Assembly (NCBI GenBank): GCA_963705285.1
Contig: OY970066.1
Span: 3,844,001 to 3,908,000, forward strand
DNA length: 64,000 bases
Direction of reading: 5' to 3'
DNA from: JACMLD01 sp963705285
Lineage (GTDB): Bacteria > Bacteroidota > Bacteroidia > Chitinophagales > Chitinophagaceae
Below the pieces are notes generated by a model, which was given only the letters and a program-made list of their open reading frames with translations, made no database searches and had not been told where the DNA came from. The position numbers were made by a program, and so were the translations under genes. Of this stretch, positions 35,193 through 42,528 are shown piece by piece. How positions within the stretch are numbered: the first letter of the stretch is position 1; every line of letters begins with the position of its first letter.

Positions 35193-36683
35193 TTAGTTAG
35201 TAAGATTGCTGTTCAACAGGGTGTTTTTTTCTGACTGTATAAGATCAGGCGGCGGATTGGTGATGTTGTCGGTTCCGTTGCCGGTCATTAAACGGTTACT
35301 ATCGTTTACATGATTCAGCCCCAGCACATGGCCTACTTCATGCGCGAGTGTATAACGTGAGCAGTAAGAAGCTATCACCGCCATTGGCCGGTTGGCGGGA
35401 AAAGAAGCGCACCCGTTCAATGAGCCACTATTCCACGTTACTGACCGGCAGGCATATACTACAACATCTCTACTGCCTGCGTTGTTGCGGAAAGCAGATA
35501 AAGCAATTTGTTCTGCCGAAGGGTTGCCGCCGCTGCAAGTGCCGGTATCTATATCATTTAGTACAGCAAGGCTTGGGTTACCCAGATTCAGGGTTTCGGT
35601 AGAACTAAGATTTACCGAAATGCCCGCGGTTGCGTACACTTCGCGCATGGCATCCAGCATTTGTGTAATGGTAAAACGTGTGGGTGGGGTTAAGATTTTA
35701 ATATGCAGGTTGAGTGCCTGGCCGGGGCCCCAGTTACTGCCGTTCCAGTATTTGTGGTACATCGCATTATCGCCCCCGCGTACAAATAAATCCAGCCTGT
35801 TACCAGACCATGATACGGCCGATATATTGCTGGTAATAAAACCGCCCAAAGTTTCCCATCCGCCCCAGGCGCTGCCATTCCACCAACGGTGCCATACTGC
35901 GCCATCCTGTCCTTTTGCAAACACATCAATGCGGTTGTTGCCCCAGCTCACTGCTTCGGGGTCGCTCGTAATGATGCCACCAAGATTTTCCCATCCGCCC
36001 CAGCTGCTGCCATTCCACCAGCGATGGTACATGGCGTTATCGGTACCGCGCGCAAACAAATCAATGCGGTTGCTGCCCCAGCAAACAGCCCCTATGTTGC
36101 TGGTGATGATGCCGCCGAGCGATTCCCATCCACCCCAGCTACTACCGTTCCACCAGCGGTGCCATACAGCGCCATCTTGTCCTTTTGCAAAAATATCGAG
36201 CCGGTTCGGGCCCCAGCTTACCACTTTGGGGTCGCTGGTGATAATACCGCCCAGGTTCTCCCATCCGCCCCAGCTGCTGCCATTCCACCAACGATGGTAG
36301 AGTGCATTATCGGTACCACGTGTAAAAAGGTCGATGCGATTAGCACCCCAGCAAACAGCGCTGATATTACTGGTAATGATGCCGCCCAGCGATTCCCATC
36401 CGCCCCAGCTACTGCCATTCCACCAGCGGTGCCATACGGCATTGTCTTGTCCTTTTGCAAAAACATCAATCCGGTTCGGGCCCCAGCTAACCGCCACCGG
36501 ATCGCCGGTAATGATGCCCCCCAGTGATTCCCATCCGCCCCAGGCGCTGCCATTCCACCACCGGTGGTATAATGCATTGTCTGTACCACGCGCAAAAGAA
36601 TCAATTCGGTTGGCCGACCAGCAAACAGAAGAAATGTTGGAGGTGATAATTCCGCCAAGCGATTCCCATTGCAAATTTGCCAT
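35193..36683 (-). CDS. Seven-blade PLL-type lectin fused to a metzincin protease
   Basis: 496 residues from MANLQWESLGG. Residues about 3-318 are seven tandem 45-residue blades with the core WWNGSxWGGWExLGG, matching the fucose-binding PLL/DUF346 propeller. Blades alternate: odd ones read SNIxxVCW and TDNAxYHRWW, even ones xDPxxVSWG and GQDxAVWHRWW. The last about 180 residues carry a metzincin zinc site HEVGHVLGLNH and a Met-turn-like SNRLMTGNG. No signal peptide is visible from this start and there is no T9SS tail; a TTG at 36749 would add a hydrophobic but Lys-interrupted leader. The HEAT gene follows after 14 bases. Confidence 0.85.
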   Translation of the reverse strand: MANLQWESLGGIITSNISSVCWSANRIDSFARGTDNALYHRWWNGSAWGGWESLGGIITGDPVAVSWGPNRIDVFAKGQDNAVWHRWWNGSSWGGWESLGGIITSNISAVCWGANRIDLFTRGTDNALYHRWWNGSSWGGWENLGGIITSDPKVVSWGPNRLDIFAKGQDGAVWHRWWNGSSWGGWESLGGIITSNIGAVCWGSNRIDLFARGTDNAMYHRWWNGSSWGGWENLGGIITSDPEAVSWGNNRIDVFAKGQDGAVWHRWWNGSAWGGWETLGGFITSNISAVSWSGNRLDLFVRGGDNAMYHKYWNGSNWGPGQALNLHIKILTPPTRFTITQMLDAMREVYATAGISVNLSSTETLNLGNPSLAVLNDIDTGTCSGGNPSAEQIALSAFRNNAGSRDVVVYACRSVTWNSGSLNGCASFPANRPMAVIASYCSRYTLAHEVGHVLGLNHVNDSNRLMTGNGTDNITNPPPDLIQSEKNTLLNSNLTN

Positions 36684-36955
36684 AGTGTTACATTTTTTTT
36701 GTTTAGAATAAGTATTAAAAGAGAAGAAAAATAAATGAAGCGCTAACAAAGTTGAATGGAATAGAACGACAAAGCAATACTACAAAGTGGTAGTTTTAGC
36801 CATTCACATAAAAAACATAAAGGAGAAATATTACTTTGACAATAGGAGCGATGACATGCAGCTGTTATTATAGACGATTGTCGGCACCAACATCCAATCA
36901 ATGCAAATGATGGGTTGTGTAAATAGCAACCTAATGAATGATGTGTATTATGAAA

Positions 36956-37561
36956 CTAACCCTGCGCCTGTGAAACGGATAACTGTAATAATTGTTGGTG
37001 AATTTTCATTACCTGCGGCAGCAATGCCTGTTGTTCATCGTTGACAATAACGGCATCGCATAATTTCATTTTAATGGCATCATCCATCTGGCGGTTAATG
37101 CGATCGGTTACTTGCTCTTTGCTAAGGTTGTCCCTTTTCATGCTGCGATGAATGCGGAGTGTTACGGGCGCATATACCCCAATGATAAAATCGAGGTAGC
37201 GTTGCGAACCGCTTTCGAAAATAATCGCCGCTTCTTTTATTGCATAGGGCGTGTTTTGCAGCCGCATCCATGTTTCTCCATCGCTGATAGTGGCGGGGTG
37301 CACAATAGAATTGAGCAGTTCCAATTGTTGAGGATCATTAAAAACTTTTGCAGCCAGCGTGGAGCGGTTGAGTTGACCGTTGCTGTATATATCTTCCCCA
37401 AAGTTTTTTCGCAAAGCCTCTTTCAGTGTTTCGTTTTCATTCATGAGGCGTTTGGCTGCATCGTCTGCCTGGTAAACAGGTATACCCAGTGTGGCAAAGA
37501 TAGCTGCCACGGTACTTTTGCCGCTGCCCATACCCCCGGTAATGCCTACCCTGATTGTCAT
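36956..37561 (-). CDS. coaE: Dephospho-CoA kinase
   Basis: 201 residues. The P-loop is GGMGSGKST near residues 9-17; the ADDAAKRLM and HPATISDGETWM segments are those of CoaE, followed by a lid region with RINRQMDD. It phosphorylates dephospho-CoA, the last step of CoA synthesis. It lies downstream of yajC, with a 330-base repeat-rich gap. The N-terminus MTIRVGITGGMG is standard. Confidence 0.95.
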   Translation of the reverse strand: MTIRVGITGGMGSGKSTVAAIFATLGIPVYQADDAAKRLMNENETLKEALRKNFGEDIYSNGQLNRSTLAAKVFNDPQQLELLNSIVHPATISDGETWMRLQNTPYAIKEAAIIFESGSQRYLDFIIGVYAPVTLRIHRSMKRDNLSKEQVTDRINRQMDDAIKMKLCDAVIVNDEQQALLPQVMKIHQQLLQLSVSQAQG

Positions 37562-37568
37562 GACCGAA

Positions 37569-37617
37569 AATTAGTAATTAAGAATTAATAATTAGGAATT
37601 AATAATTAATAATTGGT
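37569..37617 (-). repeat. Heptamer array upstream of coaE
   Basis: Seven units in phase: AATTAGT, AATTAAG, AATTAAT, AATTAGG, AATTAAT, AATTAAT, AATTGGT. It begins 7 bases from the coaE start codon, so it is the 5' side of that gene. Confidence 0.8.
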
Positions 37618-37656
37618 TTGCGCGGCAGGCAGGACACTCGTAAACTTTCCGCAAAC

Positions 37657-37801
37657 AGAAGTCAAGTTTTGATCTACGGAGGCTTGAAATAACAGGGTGT
37701 AGAACTTGACTGCTGTTAATGGACATACCCGTGCTCCGAAAAAAAGAAGTCAAGTTCTGCCTCTAATGATGCAAGATGTCTTTATTCAAAACTTGACTTC
37801 T
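37657..37801. repeat. Four alternating copies of a 10-bp AAGTCAAGTT motif
   Basis: AGAAGTCAAGTT at 37657 (plus), AGAACTTGACT at 37701 (minus orientation), AGAAGTCAAGTTCT at 37745 (plus) and AAAACTTGACTTCT at 37788 (minus). The alternating orientation makes two nested inverted repeats. It lies 3' of the yajC terminator and 5' of coaE. It could be an operator cluster or a small mobile repeat; not recognised. Confidence 0.8.
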
Positions 37802-37845
37802 TTGAATAGACAAGCTGGCGCTCTTTACTAATACAAAGTGCAGAA

Positions 37846-37873
37846 AAAAACCGGGCATAATGCCCGGTTATAA
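37846..37873 (-). terminator. Terminator of yajC
   Basis: On the minus strand AACCGGGCATTATGCCCGGTT forms a strong hairpin followed by a run of T. It ends the yajC transcript and separates it from coaE. Confidence 0.8.
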
Positions 37874-37892
37874 CTGATATGCATAAGCGATT

Positions 37893-38222
37893 TTATTTGG
37901 CGACTTCTGCCGGTTTGTTAATGGCCTGGCTCCATTCTATACTGATGGCGCTTTTTTCAATTTTCATATAACTGCCGGGGCTGGTTTCCAGCATGATGGT
38001 ATTGTCTTCGTTTACTTTGTTAACTGTACCGTGAATGCCAGCAATGGTAACTACCTTGGCACCTTTTTGTAAATTTTGCTGGAACTCTTTTGCCTGTTTG
38101 GCTTTTTTAGCCTGGGGCCGTATCATGAATAACCAGAACACCAGTATCATTGCTCCCAGAATTAACATCATTTGTGTAGAACCCTGGCCGCCTGCCTGTA
38201 ACAGAATCATTGCGTGTGTCAT
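37893..38222 (-). CDS. yajC: Preprotein translocase subunit YajC
   Basis: 109 residues. One N-terminal membrane helix (LILGAMILVFWLFMIRPQ) with the FWLFMIRPQAKKAKQ signature and a cytoplasmic domain with VTIAGIHGTVNKVNEDNTIML. YajC is an accessory of the SecDF translocon. It is close behind the DUF1573 gene (33-base gap) on the same strand. Confidence 0.93.
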   Translation of the reverse strand: MTHAMILLQAGGQGSTQMMLILGAMILVFWLFMIRPQAKKAKQAKEFQQNLQKGAKVVTIAGIHGTVNKVNEDNTIMLETSPGSYMKIEKSAISIEWSQAINKPAEVAK

Positions 38223-38255
38223 TGTAATTGTATTACTTATTTGAATGTAAAGTGA

Positions 38256-38714
38256 TTATGATTTTTTCTGAACTTCTACGGTAAAGGCGAGCTCGTGGCT
38301 TTGTGTACCTTTTGTATTGGCGATAACTTCAATTGTTTTATGTTGCTGGCCGCTTTTGCCATTGCTATCAAATGATCCTTTAATTTCTCCTTCGCTGCCT
38401 GGCGCAATAGGTTCTTTGGGTGGATCTGCCACCGTGCATCCGCAGCTGGGGTGAACGCTTTCAATAACCAGCGGCTTGTTGCCGGTGTTTTTAAAGCGGA
38501 ATACAACTTCCAGTTTTTGACCTTCTGTTATTTTGGCGTAATCCTTTACAGAATCTATCCATTGTATGGTGGTAAAACTGGCGGTATCTTTTTTTTCATT
38601 GTCCTGTGGCAAGGCGGTGGCGGCGGGTGTAGTATCCTTTACTTCTTTTTTTACCGGGCCGTTACAACCGGCGGTCATCAATGCTATTAATGATAAAGTG
38701 AGAATAAATCGCAT
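38256..38714 (-). CDS. DUF1573 lipoprotein
   Basis: 152 residues from MRFILTLSLIALMTAGC, with a lipobox Cys; an earlier in-frame ATG at 38732 would overlap the promoter. The body has the DUF1573 pattern VVFRFKNTGNKPLVIESVHPSCGCTVADPPKEPIAPGSEGEI, an Ig-like fold. Its function is unknown. The -7 box TACATTTG lies 15-22 bases upstream. yajC follows. Confidence 0.85.
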   Translation of the reverse strand: MRFILTLSLIALMTAGCNGPVKKEVKDTTPAATALPQDNEKKDTASFTTIQWIDSVKDYAKITEGQKLEVVFRFKNTGNKPLVIESVHPSCGCTVADPPKEPIAPGSEGEIKGSFDSNGKSGQQHKTIEVIANTKGTQSHELAFTVEVQKKS

Positions 38715-38729
38715 GCGGTTATTTTTTTG

Positions 38730-38737
38730 CAAATGTA
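38730..38737 (-). promoter_or_regulatory. -7 box of the DUF1573-yajC operon
   Basis: On the minus strand TACATTTG matches TAnnTTTG, 15 bases ahead of the ATG at 38714. It supports that start over 38732. Confidence 0.55.
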
Positions 38738-38750
38738 ATAATTGGTGTGC

Positions 38751-39680
38751 TTACTTTTTTTTAACGAAAGAAACTTTGTGCATTTTATCTTCTTTCACCA
38801 GGTCTTTGTGAATATTATCCAATATGCCGTTAACAAATTGTCCGCTTTGTGGGGTACTGTATTCTTTTGCCAGGTCTATGTATTCATTAATAGTAACCTT
38901 GGGTGGAATGGTTTCAAAATACAGGAATTCACAAACCCCCATCTGCATCAGTATCATATCCAGTACCGCAATCCTGTCAGGATCCCAGTTTTTCAATTTT
39001 GGTTTTATCAGCTCCATGGTTACATCTTGTTTTTCGCCTACCGTCTGCAGCAGTTCTTTGGCAAAAACCAGTTTGTCTTTGCTGATGATTTCCATAAAAT
39101 TAAAAGCGCCGGGTTTTTGCAGCCAGCTTAGGATCAGTTGGTTGATTACATCGCAATCATCATCCCAGTTGGTAAAAATTTCTTCTACATGAGAAACAAA
39201 ATTTTCATTGGGTAGCATCAATGTGCCAAGGATAAATTCCAGCATCTGTTTTTCAGACTTGCTATCTCGGCGCTGTTCGGTAATATAGGCTTTGTATTCG
39301 GGTGTATTAGCCAGTTCTAGGTACAGTTTGCGGATTTCTTCTTTGTCTGCCAGCAAGGCGGGTTTGTCTTCTTTTACTGCTTGCTGATAGGAGGGGTCTT
39401 CCAGCAATTTCCACAACAATTCATTGCCCGCTATTTTAATATTAATGTTGAGATCGGCCACGGTGGGCAAATGTTTGGAGGCCTTTTTACGGGCATCGGT
39501 TTCTGCGTACCGGGCTATCTCCGTAAGAATATGCACCAAATACACCAAAAGCCCTCTTGTTTGATCGAAATGCTTTTGCAGGATGGTCAACGGTTCACCG
39601 GGTTTCATTTCTCCTTGCGCGGTCTCTGCGGAATAAAGGGTCTGCATCACTTTTACCCGGATATTTCTTCTGCTAATCAT
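38751..39680 (-). CDS. nusB: Transcription antitermination factor NusB
   Basis: 309 residues from MISRRNIRVKVMQTLYSAE. The frame is open to 39854 only because the repeat upstream lacks stops. The C-terminal part contains the NusB helical core (DRIAVLDMILMQMGVCEFLYFETIPPKVTINEYIDLAKEYS, GQFVNGILDNI). NusB with NusE binds boxA in rRNA leaders. It is longer than the about 140-residue E. coli protein because of a region between the first helix and the core, which is usual in Bacteroidota. Upstream of the DUF1573 gene in the same direction. Confidence 0.92.
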   Translation of the reverse strand: MISRRNIRVKVMQTLYSAETAQGEMKPGEPLTILQKHFDQTRGLLVYLVHILTEIARYAETDARKKASKHLPTVADLNINIKIAGNELLWKLLEDPSYQQAVKEDKPALLADKEEIRKLYLELANTPEYKAYITEQRRDSKSEKQMLEFILGTLMLPNENFVSHVEEIFTNWDDDCDVINQLILSWLQKPGAFNFMEIISKDKLVFAKELLQTVGEKQDVTMELIKPKLKNWDPDRIAVLDMILMQMGVCEFLYFETIPPKVTINEYIDLAKEYSTPQSGQFVNGILDNIHKDLVKEDKMHKVSFVKKK

Positions 39681-39726
39681 AGTTATTCCAAGAACTTGTT
39701 TTTGAGGCTGCGAAGATAGGTGAAAA

Positions 39727-39912
39727 TTGGTAAGTGGCGAGTGGTGAGTAGGGCAGTGGCTAGTGGGCGTTTGATGGGAAGAGGAGAGTAGTGAGTAATT
39801 AATGGCAAGTGCGCGTTTGCTCGGAAGAGGCGAGGGGTGAGTAGTTAATGGCAAGTGGGCGTTTGATAGGAAGAGGCGAGTGGTGAGTAGTTAGTGGCAA
39901 GTGGGCGTTTGT
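39727..39912. repeat. Heptamer array with 46-bp superperiod
   Basis: GCGTTTG recurs at 39767, 39813, 39859 and 39905: exactly 46 bp each. Each superunit is an 18-base spacer (GGCGTTTGATAGGAAGAG type) plus four heptamers such as GCGAGTG, GTGAGTA, GTTAGTG, GCAAGTG. It lies between the divergent nusB and groES genes. Confidence 0.85.
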
Positions 39913-39983
39913 TTTGAGCGAGCAGGTAATATAGCATAGCGAATGGCCTTTTATATTTCTGTTGTCAGCAGTTCCAGCAAGCG

Positions 39984-40028
39984 CCCACTCGCCATTTTCC
40001 ACTCGCTACTTACCAATTTCTACTAGCC
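39984..40028. repeat. Inverted heptamer array facing 39727-39912
   Basis: Units CCCACTC, GCCATTT, TCCACTC, GCTACTT, ACCAATT, TCTACTA: complementary in type to the GnnAGTG units to the left. The pair can fold over about 70 bases. Confidence 0.8.
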
Positions 40029-40031
40029 AAC

Positions 40032-40080
40032 TTGGCACTGAAGCCACAGAAACTGCCAACAAAACTCAATAAACTGCCAA
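40032..40080 (+). promoter_or_regulatory. Candidate operator ahead of groES
   Basis: TTGGCA at 40032 with two direct AAACTGCCAA copies at 40050 and 40071, 21 bases (two helical turns) apart and inverted to TTGGCA. No CIRCE element is seen. It may be a regulator site for the chaperonin operon; not confirmed. Confidence 0.35.
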
Positions 40081-40126
40081 GAATTCCTTTTTTCAAGAAT
40101 TTATTCCCTTTGGTATGAAATTCGTT

Positions 40127-40134
40127 TAGCTTTG
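40127..40134 (+). promoter_or_regulatory. -7 box of groES-groEL
   Basis: TAGCTTTG matches TAnnTTTG; transcription would start near 40141, about 40 bases before the groES ATG. The nearest TTG (40110) is only 14 bases away, closer than usual. Confidence 0.5.
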
Positions 40135-40180
40135 CACGCCATTAGAAATTTCTCACCAAAAACAAAAAAAATCAACGCAT

Positions 40181-40462
40181 ATGGCCAAGAATCTCAAAGT
40201 TACCCCATTGCACGACAGGGTAATTGTTCGTCCAGCGAAGGCTGAAGAAAAGACAGCCGGCGGTATCATTATCCCCGATACTGCAAAAGAAAAACCACAG
40301 CGCGGTACAGTAGTAGCTGCCGGTCCTGGTAAAAAAGATGAGCCCGTAACCGTTAAAATTGGCGATACCGTATTATATGGTAAATATGCCGGTACTGAAC
40401 TTACAGTAGAAGGCGAAGAATTGCTGATTATGCGCGAAAGCGATATCCTGGCAATTGTATAA
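40181..40462 (+). CDS. groES: Co-chaperonin GroES
   Basis: 93 residues with the GroES fold: LHDRVIVRPAKAEEKTAGGIIIPDTAKEKPQRGTVVAAGPGK, the mobile loop, VKIGDTVLYGKYAGTE and a C-terminal strand EELLIMRESDILAIV. It caps GroEL during protein folding. First gene of the groESL operon, with a 107-base intercistronic gap containing a heptamer array. Confidence 0.97.
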   Translation: MAKNLKVTPLHDRVIVRPAKAEEKTAGGIIIPDTAKEKPQRGTVVAAGPGKKDEPVTVKIGDTVLYGKYAGTELTVEGEELLIMRESDILAIV

Positions 40463-40482
40463 AACAGCTATGCGCCGTTATC

Positions 40483-40531
40483 TGTGAGCCGTGAGCCTTG
40501 TGCTCAGAGCTCGAACCTAGACGCTCAAAGC
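40483..40531 (+). repeat. Heptamer array between groES and groEL
   Basis: Seven units in phase: TGTGAGC, CGTGAGC, CTTGTGC, TCAGAGC, TCGAACC, TAGACGC, TCAAAGC. It lies in the transcribed gap of the operon. Confidence 0.7.
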
Positions 40532-40569
40532 TTCTCTTCTTATTTCAAAAATTTTCAAATTTAATAATT

Positions 40570-42204
40570 ATGGCTAAGCAAATCTTCTTCGACATTGAAG
40601 CAAGAAATAAAATGAAGAAAGGCGTTGACATTCTGGCCAACGCAGTTAAAGTTACCCTCGGGCCAAAAGGCCGCAACGTGGTAATTGAGAAAAAATTTGG
40701 TGCACCCGCAGTAACTAAAGATGGTGTTACCGTTGCCAAAGAAATTGAACTGGAAGACCCCATTGAAAACATGGGTGCCCAAATGGTAAAAGAAGTAGCA
40801 TCCAAGACCGCAGATATTGCAGGTGATGGTACTACCACTGCTACTGTTCTTGCCCAGGCTATCATCAGCGAAGGTTTGAAAAACGTTGCTGCCGGCGCTA
40901 ACCCAATGGATCTGAAACGCGGTATTGATAAGGCCGTTGCCAAAGTAGTAGAAAACCTGAAAGCACAGTCGCAGACGATTGGTAACGACAGCAAAAAAAT
41001 TCAACAGGTTGCTTCTATTTCTGCCAACAATGATGAAACAATCGGTAAACTGATTGCAGAAGCATTTGCCAAAGTAGGTAAAGAAGGTGTTATCACTGTG
41101 GAAGAAGCAAAAGGTACTGATACTACCGTTGATGTAGTAGAAGGTATGCAGTTCGACCGTGGTTATATCTCTCCTTACTTTGTTACCAACAGCGAGAAAA
41201 TGGAAGCTGAATTGCAGAACCCTTATATTCTTATTTATGATAAGAAGATATCTGCAATGAAAGACATCCTTCATATATTGGAGAAAGTAGCACAAAGCGG
41301 CCGTCCGCTGGTTATCATTGCTGAAGATCTGGAAGGTGAAGCATTGGCTACCCTGGTAGTAAACAAATTACGTGGCACCCTGAAAGTGGCTGCTGTTAAG
41401 GCTCCTGGCTTTGGCGACCGTCGCAAGGAAATGCTGCAGGATATTGCCATTCTTACTGCAGGAACAGTTATCAGCGAAGAACTGGGTTACAAACTGGAAG
41501 CTGCTGACCTCAATTCACTCGGACAGGCTGCTTCAATTACCATCGACAAAGACAATACAATTGTTGTTGGCGGTAAAGGTAAAAAGGCAGATATCACAGC
41601 CCGCGTTAACCAAATCAAAGCGCAGGTAGAAAACACTACTTCTGATTACGATAAAGAAAAATTACAGGAACGCCTGGCTAAATTAAGCGGTGGTGTAGCT
41701 GTATTGTACATTGGTGCTGCCACTGAAGTGGAAATGAAAGAAAAGAAAGACCGTGTAGACGATGCTTTACACGCAACACGTGCTGCCGTTGAAGAAGGTA
41801 TAGTACCTGGTGGTGGTGTTTCTTTCATCCGCGCTACAGAAGCACTGGAGAAATTTAAAGGTGCCAACGAAGATGAAACCACTGGTATCGCTATCGTAAA
41901 GAGAGCCATTGAAGAACCGCTTCGCCAGATTGTTATCAACAGCGGTATTGAAGGTTCTATCGTTGTACAGAAAATCAAAGAAGGCAAGGGAGATTTTGGT
42001 TTCAATGCACGTACTGAAGTATATGAAAACCTACTGAAAGCAGGTGTAATTGACCCAACTAAAGTTACCCGTATTGCTCTTGAAAATGCTGCTTCTATTG
42101 CCGGCATGCTGTTAACTACTGAGTGTGTAGTTGCAGACAGACCTAAGAAAGAAGAAGCGGCTCATAGCCATGGTGCACCCGATATGGGCGGCATGGGATA
42201 TTAA
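40570..42204 (+). CDS. groEL: Chaperonin GroEL
   Basis: 544 residues from MAKQIFFDIEARNKMKKG; the upstream in-frame extension to 40498 is in the intercistronic repeat. The equatorial ATP site has VTLGPKGRNVV and GDGTTTATVLAQ, the apical domain is in the middle, and the C-terminus is a short Gly/Met tail (GGMGY). Folds unfolded proteins with GroES. Second gene of the operon, followed by heptamer arrays and a terminator hairpin. Confidence 0.98.
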   Translation: MAKQIFFDIEARNKMKKGVDILANAVKVTLGPKGRNVVIEKKFGAPAVTKDGVTVAKEIELEDPIENMGAQMVKEVASKTADIAGDGTTTATVLAQAIISEGLKNVAAGANPMDLKRGIDKAVAKVVENLKAQSQTIGNDSKKIQQVASISANNDETIGKLIAEAFAKVGKEGVITVEEAKGTDTTVDVVEGMQFDRGYISPYFVTNSEKMEAELQNPYILIYDKKISAMKDILHILEKVAQSGRPLVIIAEDLEGEALATLVVNKLRGTLKVAAVKAPGFGDRRKEMLQDIAILTAGTVISEELGYKLEAADLNSLGQAASITIDKDNTIVVGGKGKKADITARVNQIKAQVENTTSDYDKEKLQERLAKLSGGVAVLYIGAATEVEMKEKKDRVDDALHATRAAVEEGIVPGGGVSFIRATEALEKFKGANEDETTGIAIVKRAIEEPLRQIVINSGIEGSIVVQKIKEGKGDFGFNARTEVYENLLKAGVIDPTKVTRIALENAASIAGMLLTTECVVADRPKKEEAAHSHGAPDMGGMGY

Positions 42205-42205
42205 A

Positions 42206-42233
42206 AGTATACAGTACTTAGTATATAGTATTA
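42206..42233 (+). repeat. Heptamer array directly after groEL
   Basis: AGTATAC, AGTACTT, AGTATAT, AGTATTA in phase, starting one base after the stop codon. A second set (AGTATAC, ATTTCTT, AGTACAA, AGTATAT) is at 42317-42344. Confidence 0.8.
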
Positions 42234-42278
42234 AGACTTCAGCGCTATCTGAATTAATAGCTGTTGACAATAAAAAAG

Positions 42279-42314
42279 AACTCCTGTTGGTTATTCCGGC
42301 AGGAGTTTTCTTTT
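42279..42314 (+). terminator. Terminator of groES-groEL
   Basis: AACTCCTG at 42279-42286 and CAGGAGTT at 42300-42307 form an 8-bp stem followed by TTCTTTT. It sits between two heptamer arrays of the same family. Confidence 0.75.
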
Positions 42315-42456
42315 GGAGTATACATTTCTTAGTACAAAGTATATAGACACAGCGCGATAGCAACCAGTCTCCTTCAAGAACGAAAGTGCCTGCTTACGGA
42401 CGCAATATTTGCCCCCTTAAGAGCACCTTTTGCTGAGGTATGTGCGCCGCGGGTCT

Positions 42457-42484
42457 TGATACTATATACTAAATACTTGGTACT
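42457..42484 (-). repeat. Inverted heptamer array before the ABC-F gene
   Basis: TGATACT, ATATACT, AAATACT, TGGTACT: complementary to the AGTAnnn units at 42206-42233 and 42317-42344. Confidence 0.8.
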
Positions 42485-42491
42485 TTCTCCG

Positions 42492-42499
42492 TACCTTTG
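42492..42499 (+). promoter_or_regulatory. -7 box of the ABC-F gene
   Basis: TACCTTTG matches TAnnTTTG, 29 bases before the ATG at 42529. The nearest TTG (42477) is 12 bases away, so the -33 half is not supported. Confidence 0.5.
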
Positions 42500-42528
42500 C
42501 AACTTCAAAAAAACAAGGGCCATACAAT

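Noticed and set aside
35392..36300. 302-residue plus-strand ORF over the lectin gene
   Set aside because: It is the reverse shadow of the repeated blades (Pro/His-rich repeats); the lectin-metzincin on the minus strand explains the sequence.
36684..36749. TTG start giving the lectin-protease a hydrophobic leader
   Set aside because: The leader is interrupted by a Lys-rich stretch and has no cleavage site; ATG at 36683 begins exactly at the first blade.
40029..40180. CIRCE element before groESL
   Set aside because: The TTAGCACTC/GAGTGCTAA palindrome is absent; only TTGGCA/TGCCAA repeats are seen.
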